Source: Pseudomonadota bacterium
Lineage (GTDB): Bacteria > Pseudomonadota > Alphaproteobacteria > Paracaedibacterales > CAITNM01
DNA: 9,542 nucleotides
Assembly: GCA_026400695.1 (NCBI GenBank)
Contig: JAPLON010000102.1
Span: 1-9,542 of the forward strand
Reading direction: 5' to 3'
Shown piece by piece: positions 1 through 5,196 of the stretch (positions are counted from its first letter, which is position 1; the number at the start of each line of letters is the position of its first letter). Position numbers and translations under genes: made by a program. The notes under the pieces were generated by a model. It saw only the letters and a list, made by a program, of their open reading frames with translations, was not told the origin of the DNA and ran no database searches.

Positions 1-209
1 ATCACTCAGAACTCTTTGCCAACAAACATAACCACATAAATGGCATTGAAAACTTCTGGAACCAGGCAAAGCGTCACTTACGAAAATACAATGGTGTGCC
101 TAAAAACAACTTCAATCTCTTCTTGAAAGAGTGTGAGTGGCGCTTTAATATGGGATCACCTAGAGGGCTCCTTAAGGACCTTAAGTTGATCCTTAAAGAA
201 TATTATTAG
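1..209 (+). CDS. IS1595-family transposase, C-terminal 68 residues (partial)
   Basis: The frame is open from the left edge (first full codon at 3) to a TAG at 207-209. It encodes the end of an ISXO2-like DDE transposase, the enzyme that cuts and joins the insertion sequence. The diagnostic stretch reads HINGIENFWNQAKRHLRKY, followed by FLKECEWRFN. The Glu of NGIE and the Lys seven residues later match the conserved final catalytic acid plus lysine of this family. The HxNGIE-FW and E-WRFN signatures together are close to diagnostic for the IS1016 subgroup. The first two catalytic Asp residues would lie upstream of the window, so I cannot say whether the gene is intact. It ends 124 bases before gltA in the same direction, and no terminator is evident between them. 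Confidence 0.88.
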   Translation, partial: HSELFANKHNHINGIENFWNQAKRHLRKYNGVPKNNFNLFLKECEWRFNMGSPRGLLKDLKLILKEYY

Positions 210-220
210 GTGTCAGCCCC
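1..220 (+). mobile_element. IS1595-family (IS1016-like) insertion sequence, right end only
   Basis: The left part of the element lies outside the window. What is present is the end of a transposase gene and, 11 bases after its stop codon, a sequence ending in GTGTCAGCCCC (210-220). Ends that read GGGGCTG inward are typical of IS1016-like elements, so 220 is the likely outer boundary. The next eight bases, AAATAAAA (221-228), are AT-rich and of the length expected for this family's target duplication. The left end cannot be checked here, so both boundary and duplication are inferred. Confidence 0.7.
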
Positions 221-251
221 AAATAAAATCTTTGCAATCCCTATTAACTGG

Positions 252-280
252 TTAACAAATTCATTTTCGTAATGAATTAT
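252..280 (+). promoter_or_regulatory. candidate sigma70-type promoter of gltA
   Basis: TTAACA (252-257) matches the -35 consensus at five of six positions. It is followed by a 17-base spacer and AATTAT (275-280), which matches the -10 consensus at four of six. Transcription would start near 287, giving a leader of about 47 bases before the gltA ATG. The element lies outside the insertion sequence, so gltA probably keeps its own promoter. AT-rich DNA gives chance matches, hence the moderate confidence. Confidence 0.45.
258..278. repeat. perfect 8-bp inverted repeat in the gltA promoter spacer
   Basis: AATTCATT (258-265) and AATGAATT (271-278) are exact reverse complements separated by five bases. 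The palindrome begins directly after the proposed -35 box and runs into the proposed -10 box, where a repressor operator would sit. It is not followed by a T run and so does not look like a terminator. A regulatory role is inference. Confidence 0.5.
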
Positions 281-333
281 TAAAAATTTTGTTTTATTGT
301 TAGCCTATCAACAACGAAAGACCATAAGGCCAA

Positions 334-1608
334 ATGACACGCAAAGCCATACTGACTATTGATGGAAAATCTATTGAACTTCCAATATTACAAGGTACTT
401 GCGGTCCCGAAGCGCTAGACATGAGAGGGCTTTACCAAGAAACCGGATTATTTAGTTACGATCCTGGATTCACTTCAACAGCAAGCTGTTCTTCAAATAT
501 TACGTACATCGACGGAGACGCCGGAATTCTTCTTTACAGAGGATACCCAATTGAACAAATAGTTGAAAACTGTAACTTCCTAGAAACCGCGTTCTTGCTA
601 ATTTACGGAGATATTCCCAACTACACTCAAAAACAAGATTTCGAAAAGATGATAAATCAACATACAATGGTGCATGAACAGCTTCGCTCATTTTTTCATG
701 GGTTTAGAAGAGATGCCCACCCAATGGCAATTATGGTAGGAATTGTTGGGGCTTTATCGGCTTTTTACCATGATAGCTTAGATATAGATGATGAAAAACA
801 AAGAGAAATTGCCACACACCGTCTAATTGCAAAAATGCCTACAATTGCTGCTATGGCATTTAACTATTCTAAGGGTAGACCCCTACCCTATCCCCAAAAT
901 GACTTAACATATTCTCAAAATTTTTTGAAAATGATGTTTTCTACACCAGCTGAGCAATACCAGGTAAACCCAATTATTAGCAAAGCTATTGACCGGATAT
1001 TTATTTTACATGCCGACCATGAGCAAAATGCTTCCACATCAACCGTTAGGCTTGCAGGTTCAAGTAGGGCAAATCCTTTTGCATGCATAGCATCAGGTAT
1101 TGCCGCATTATGGGGCCCTGCCCATGGCGGAGCGAACGAAGCAGTACTCGCTATGTTGAAACAAATTGGCAGTAAAGATAAAATTTCAGAATTTATAGAA
1201 AAAGCAAAAAATAAAAATGACCCATTCCGCTTGATGGGGTTTGGTCACCGAGTATACAAAAACTACGACCCTAGAGCAAAAATTATGCGGCAAAGTTGCC
1301 ACGAAGTTCTAGAGCAACTTGGAATTCATGATCCATATTTAGAAATTGCCGTAGAACTTGAAAGAATAGCATTAGAAGATCCATATTTTATTGAAAAAAA
1401 ACTTTATCCAAATGTAGATTTTTATTCAGGAATTATTTTTTCGGCATTAGGAATCCCTCCATCAATGTTTACGGTAATTTTTTCAGTTGCACGAACAGTA
1501 GGCTGGGTAGCGCAGTGGAACGAAATGATGGCTGATCCTGCTCAAAAAATTGGCAGACCAAGGCAGTTATATATGGGTAATCCTGAACGAAAATTTCAAA
1601 AACCATAA
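334..1608 (+). CDS. gltA: type II citrate synthase
   Basis: Citrate synthase condenses acetyl-CoA with oxaloacetate to give citrate, the entry step of the TCA cycle in the cytoplasm. The 424-residue protein is full length for the type II (hexameric, usually NADH-sensitive) family. The catalytic triad is visible: His264 in GPAHGGAN, His305 in GFGHRVYKNYDPRAK and Asp362 in VDFYSG, which are the numbers used for the E. coli enzyme. The signature HADHEQNASTSTVRL lies at 226-240. The C-terminal run WVAQWNEM...IGRPRQLY resembles alphaproteobacterial enzymes more than E. coli. The ATG at 334 is preceded by TAAGG (325-329), a weak ribosome site with a short 4-base spacer. No intrinsic terminator follows the TAA, so some read-through into the T6SS genes is possible. 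The gene appears intact. Confidence 0.97.
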   Translation: MTRKAILTIDGKSIELPILQGTCGPEALDMRGLYQETGLFSYDPGFTSTASCSSNITYIDGDAGILLYRGYPIEQIVENCNFLETAFLLIYGDIPNYTQKQDFEKMINQHTMVHEQLRSFFHGFRRDAHPMAIMVGIVGALSAFYHDSLDIDDEKQREIATHRLIAKMPTIAAMAFNYSKGRPLPYPQNDLTYSQNFLKMMFSTPAEQYQVNPIISKAIDRIFILHADHEQNASTSTVRLAGSSRANPFACIASGIAALWGPAHGGANEAVLAMLKQIGSKDKISEFIEKAKNKNDPFRLMGFGHRVYKNYDPRAKIMRQSCHEVLEQLGIHDPYLEIAVELERIALEDPYFIEKKLYPNVDFYSGIIFSALGIPPSMFTVIFSVARTVGWVAQWNEMMADPAQKIGRPRQLYMGNPERKFQKP

Positions 1609-1648
1609 ATAGAATTTTCACCAATTTTTTCAGTTGATTAAGGAATGC

Positions 1649-1677
1649 TTGCCTTTGCTCCTAAAAATTCCCATAAT
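1649..1677 (+). promoter_or_regulatory. candidate sigma70-type promoter of the tssKLMA operon
   Basis: TTGCCT (1649-1654, four of six to the -35 consensus), a 17-base spacer and CATAAT (1672-1677, five of six to the -10 consensus) lie in the 97-base gap between gltA and tssK. Transcription would start near 1684, only about 20 bases before the tssK ATG. This is the only gap of any size in the T6SS run, so it is the natural place for the operon promoter. Confidence 0.5.
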
Positions 1678-1705
1678 TCTATTAAAATACTGTAGTTAAT
1701 TCATC

Positions 1706-3034
1706 ATGCCTTTGGCTACTCTTACAAATCTTAATAAAATTCAATGGCATGAGGGCATGCTGTTGAGTCCGCAACATTTTCAATACGGTGAGCTACGAAT
1801 TGAGCAGCTGCTATATGCTAACTCTCAAAACAGTGCCTACTGCAATTGGGGAGTTTTAGATTTCGCAATAGATAAAAATTTACTTGCTCAAGGAATTATT
1901 GAACTTTCACAACTTTTAGCAATACTTCCAGACGGAACAATAATTTTACATAACTCAGAACTTTCCAATGAAAACACTCCACCCTTGAATCTTCGCTACA
2001 ATTTAGCTGATCTAGGTCTCAAAGGCAGTACTGAGCTTTCGATTTGCTTATGTCTACATCAAGTTTCTAATAGTAAGCAACGCTATGAATCAATCGAATA
2101 CAGCAATGTTGTTGATGAAAACAGTAGTGATAATATTATAACTTTGCCAATTCTAAGACCTAAAATCTTCTTAAATCCTAACGAGGTTCCGAGTGAATGC
2201 ATTGGTTTTCCAATAGTAAAACTAAGTTTTGATGGCAAACAATTTTCATTGCAGAAGTTTCTTCCTGCTTCGCTAAACATTCCACAAGGACATCCAATAC
2301 GTCAGCAGCTAAGCTCAATTGTTTTAAACATAAGGCAAAAAGCAGCTTTCCTTATTAATAAAACCCAACAAACTACATCTGCTCCCATTTTAAGGGACAC
2401 GAGAGAAACTCTAAAACCATTAATCGCCTGTCTTTGCATTCTTGAGCCACTAATTGGACTTGAAAGGTTGCACCCAGAAAGATTATTTGATCACCTGCTT
2501 AACGTGGCCACCAACTTATTGCCAATGCAAACCACACAAATTCCAGGAGTATTGCCGACATATGATCCTTTTGATCCGGGAAGCTGTATAGAATTCTTTT
2601 TAAATCTATTTGAAAAAACAATTTCAACAGTTCAACAAAAATTCCTTAGTATTCCATTTCATCAACAAGATCGCTTGTTTTATTTGCACCTACAGCCAGC
2701 TTATCTTAATGACACAGTATACATAGGATTTCGTTGCCCTGCTGGAATGAGCGAAAAGCAAATGTTTGAATGGATACAAGAAGCGATTATTAGTTGTGAT
2801 GATAAAATTGATGTTGTAACCACAAGAAGAATTTCTGGGGCATCAAGAACTGCTGTTGCAGATGATGATACTGAAGAACTAATTCCTAACCCAGGAACAA
2901 TCATTTTTAGCTTTAAAAACAGTGACGAATTTATTAAAGCTCGTCAAAATTTAAATATTTTTAACCCAGGAGATACTCAAGAGAAACGACCTATAGATAT
3001 CACTTTATTTGTACGCCAGAATGATTCTACATGA
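1706..3034 (+). CDS. tssK: type VI secretion baseplate subunit TssK
   Basis: TssK is the trimeric T6SS baseplate adaptor. Its N-terminal shoulder domain binds the baseplate wedge and its C-terminal head binds the TssL/TssM membrane complex on the cytoplasmic face. The 442-residue length is normal. The family signature lies at 14-25 (W-HEGMLLSPQHF), and further matches are LPASLNIP in the first half and the IPGVLPTYDPFDPGS stretch in the second. There is no signal peptide or membrane segment, as expected. The ATG at 1706 places the signature at the usual distance from the N-terminus, although no Shine-Dalgarno sequence precedes it. It is the first gene of the run. Its TGA overlaps the tssL ATG (ATGA, 3031-3034), so the two are translationally coupled. 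Confidence 0.93.
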   Translation: MPLATLTNLNKIQWHEGMLLSPQHFQYGELRIEQLLYANSQNSAYCNWGVLDFAIDKNLLAQGIIELSQLLAILPDGTIILHNSELSNENTPPLNLRYNLADLGLKGSTELSICLCLHQVSNSKQRYESIEYSNVVDENSSDNIITLPILRPKIFLNPNEVPSECIGFPIVKLSFDGKQFSLQKFLPASLNIPQGHPIRQQLSSIVLNIRQKAAFLINKTQQTTSAPILRDTRETLKPLIACLCILEPLIGLERLHPERLFDHLLNVATNLLPMQTTQIPGVLPTYDPFDPGSCIEFFLNLFEKTISTVQQKFLSIPFHQQDRLFYLHLQPAYLNDTVYIGFRCPAGMSEKQMFEWIQEAIISCDDKIDVVTTRRISGASRTAVADDDTEELIPNPGTIIFSFKNSDEFIKARQNLNIFNPGDTQEKRPIDITLFVRQNDST

Positions 3035-3831
3035 AAATTTCTCAAGTTTCTCATCATGGAATTTTAAGTGAAGAGTTTGATGTTTTTTACTACGAACTTC
3101 TTCGCATTAAAGAACTCGCCTTAAGGAGTTCACATGAGACCATTGCACCAGTAGATAATCCTGAAGATGAGGCTAAAACCATTACAGTCTCAGGACCTGT
3201 ACTTGCTTTACAAGAACGCTTCACAACGTTTTTTGAAAAACAAAGGGAAAGGCTATATCGCGTAGCAGTTGGTCCAAGCTCTCTATTTATTCAAGAAGCA
3301 CAATATATATTTGTCGCAATGGCTGATGAAATAATGATTAATCAAAGCTGGCAAGGGTCTGACTATTGGCGACAAAATTGCTTGGAAACCAAAATTTTTC
3401 AAACCCAAATTGCAGGAGAACGCGTTTTCTTTCAAATAGATGGATTATTAAAAACTAATGATCCTATGCAGCGAGAATTGGCTAGACTTTATCTTCTGAG
3501 CCTATCTTTAGGTTTTCAGGGAAAATTTCGTACTCAAAGCAATATTCAGATTTTATCTTACAAGCAACAACTGTTCAGCTTCATCTATCATCGCAACCCA
3601 GATATTACAAGCGGAACAAGAAACTATATTTTTGAAGATTCATTAAATTACGTCTTCACAGAAGCTCCAGCTAAAGGACTTCCAGATCTTAAAGCCTGGT
3701 CTGCTACAGCAATTGCTGTACTTTTGGTATACTTGTTCATCAGTTACGGAGTATGGATGATGATCTCTGATGACCTTCACGAAGTATTGCAATCAATTTT
3801 TCACCTTTCCAAGCAAGGTCCGGTGGTCTAA
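3031..3831 (+). CDS. tssL: type VI secretion membrane complex protein TssL (DotU/IcmH family)
   Basis: TssL is an inner-membrane protein that binds TssM and docks the T6SS baseplate through its cytoplasmic domain. The 266-residue protein has the DotU-family core at about 85-165: YIFVAMADEIMIN, then W-x-G-x3-YW, LETKIF, AGE-x-VFF and LSLSLGFQGKFR. A single hydrophobic segment at about 223-243 forms a C-terminal anchor, leaving a periplasmic tail of about 22 residues. This is the short TssL form without a peptidoglycan-binding OmpA-like extension. The ATG overlaps the tssK stop and no separate ribosome site is seen, so coupling is expected. The TAA directly abuts the tssM ATG. Confidence 0.93.
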   Translation: MKISQVSHHGILSEEFDVFYYELLRIKELALRSSHETIAPVDNPEDEAKTITVSGPVLALQERFTTFFEKQRERLYRVAVGPSSLFIQEAQYIFVAMADEIMINQSWQGSDYWRQNCLETKIFQTQIAGERVFFQIDGLLKTNDPMQRELARLYLLSLSLGFQGKFRTQSNIQILSYKQQLFSFIYHRNPDITSGTRNYIFEDSLNYVFTEAPAKGLPDLKAWSATAIAVLLVYLFISYGVWMMISDDLHEVLQSIFHLSKQGPVV

Positions 3832-5196
3832 ATGCCAACAGATACTAGCAGTAAATTTAATGACTTTATCCAAATAATCCAAAGTCATACCAACAGTTTA
3901 TCAAGCCTCATTTTCTTATTATTATTTTTTGGCTTATTGGTAATGGTAATTTGCGTTTTAGTTATCAATATGAGTTTGCGTAAAGATAAAAAAATCAAGC
4001 TAGATGAAAAAAAATCTCTATTAAAACGCAAATTTGCGATGCCACCACTTGGTGGAATGATCACTGAGTTCCTGGTACAACAAGGCTGGATTCAAGTTAA
4101 TTCGATCAGCCAAATCTTTTTAAAGGGGTTCGAGTTTTTAAAAAAACACTTCGGAGAACACGCAATCTATAAGCTGCCTTGGTACCTAGTTTTAGGAGCT
4201 AAAGATTCAGGAAAATCCACTGTCGTAAACCACACACAACTACATGAACCACATGGTAGTCCAGACTTTAGTTTTCATGAACCAAATCCATCTATACGTT
4301 GGAAATTTTTTAGCCGCGGAGTATTAATTGACGTTGCTGGAAGACTATTCCTAAACAACCCTGAAAGTGAAACGGATACAGTATCATGGCGTAACCTTTT
4401 AATTTTACTATCGCGTTATCGTGCCTCTATGCCAATAAACGGCATAATTTTATGTATTAGCGCTAAAGATCTTTACGGCCCTGAAAAATTATCACCAGAT
4501 GCACTTCAGGTTCGTGCCAATGCAATAATGCACACTATAAACAAAGCCCAAACAAGCTTACGCATAAGACTACCGGTTTATGTGGTAGTTACTTATTGTG
4601 ATATTATTCCAGGATTTAGCAGCTTGTCTCAGGCACTACCAAGCCAAAATAAAGGTAATATTTTGGGTTGGTCAAGCCCGTATGATTTACAATATCTTTT
4701 CACGCCCAATTGGATGGATGAAGCATTTCACTATTTTGACGAAAAAATTGATTGCTTACGAACAGAATTATTAAGTTTAAGTGTTGACTCTAGTAACACT
4801 GATAGCCTATACGTTTTTTCAAAAGAAATTTTAAACATTCAAGAAAGATTGGCGAGTTATGTAAATCGTATTTTTCATAGCTCAGTTACACACGAGGCGC
4901 CACATTTACGTGGAGTTTATTTTACCGGTAACAGTGGTATTGATTTAAATGATTTAGAGCCAGCACCAGGACTGTCATTGCAAGCTAATACCAACCCAGC
5001 GCCATCATTAGTATTTCTTCGAGATTTGTTCCAGTCTAAAGTTTTTTCTGAAATTGGTATTGCCCGTCCTTTAACTGGTAAAATAGCAACCTTAAATCGT
5101 GGCGTTAGTATTATTAGAAATACCACCATTTGCTTTACCTTAATTGGTACTTACGGGTCAGGAAAAAAAAGAAAGAATCCTGCCTGTTCTTTCTAA
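3832..5196 (+). CDS. tssM: TssM (IcmF family), N-terminal membrane/NTPase half, frame-interrupted
   Basis: TssM is the large inner-membrane core of the T6SS trans-envelope complex. This frame encodes its first part and stops at 5194-5196 after 454 residues. It has one hydrophobic segment (about 25-47) followed by a Lys-rich stretch, a Walker A motif GAKDSGKS (122-129), a Walker B/G3-like LIDVAGR (165-171) and a G4-like VTYCD (253-257), where TssM proteins usually have TKxD. Family motif LRGVYFTG lies at 359-366 and FLRDLF at 395-400. The third membrane segment should start near 427, but only about a dozen hydrophobic residues (to 442) precede the frame change. The last residues after GSGKK are out-of-frame and unrelated to TssM. 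The C-terminal half continues in the +1 frame. The start abuts the tssL stop; GGTGG at 3822-3826 may serve as ribosome site. Confidence 0.9.
   Translation: MPTDTSSKFNDFIQIIQSHTNSLSSLIFLLLFFGLLVMVICVLVINMSLRKDKKIKLDEKKSLLKRKFAMPPLGGMITEFLVQQGWIQVNSISQIFLKGFEFLKKHFGEHAIYKLPWYLVLGAKDSGKSTVVNHTQLHEPHGSPDFSFHEPNPSIRWKFFSRGVLIDVAGRLFLNNPESETDTVSWRNLLILLSRYRASMPINGIILCISAKDLYGPEKLSPDALQVRANAIMHTINKAQTSLRIRLPVYVVVTYCDIIPGFSSLSQALPSQNKGNILGWSSPYDLQYLFTPNWMDEAFHYFDEKIDCLRTELLSLSVDSSNTDSLYVFSKEILNIQERLASYVNRIFHSSVTHEAPHLRGVYFTGNSGIDLNDLEPAPGLSLQANTNPAPSLVFLRDLFQSKVFSEIGIARPLTGKIATLNRGVSIIRNTTICFTLIGTYGSGKKRKNPACSF
5144..5193 (+). other. tssM frame-change zone with an A8 run (5163-5170)
   Basis: Both tssM frames are open only between the stop that ends the second frame upstream (TAA, 5141-5143) and the stop of the first (TAA, 5194-5196), so the shift must fall within these 50 bases. 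The zone contains GG followed by eight A residues (5163-5170). Codons in the first frame read GGA AAA AAA AGA; in the second GAA AAA AAA GAA AGA. Joining them needs a net +1 move (or -2). Removing one A gives GSGKKERILPVL, which continues directly into TssM-like sequence. An ordinary -1 slip would enter the third frame, which stops at 5199-5201. Confidence 0.85.

Noticed and set aside
170..196. Three CCTTAA motifs and a CCTTAAGG palindrome near the transposase stop.
   Set aside because: They encode a repetitive Leu-Lys stretch of the transposase C-terminus and no T run follows; best explained as coding sequence.
1476..1636. The 14-base sequence AATTTTTTCAGTTG occurs twice, at 1476-1489 in gltA and 1623-1636 downstream.
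   Set aside because: A match of this length is expected by chance in AT-rich DNA of this size, and one copy is constrained by coding.
1640..1655. AAGG...CCTT short hairpin between gltA and tssK as a terminator.
   Set aside because: The stem is only four pairs and is not followed by a T run; it overlaps the proposed promoter.
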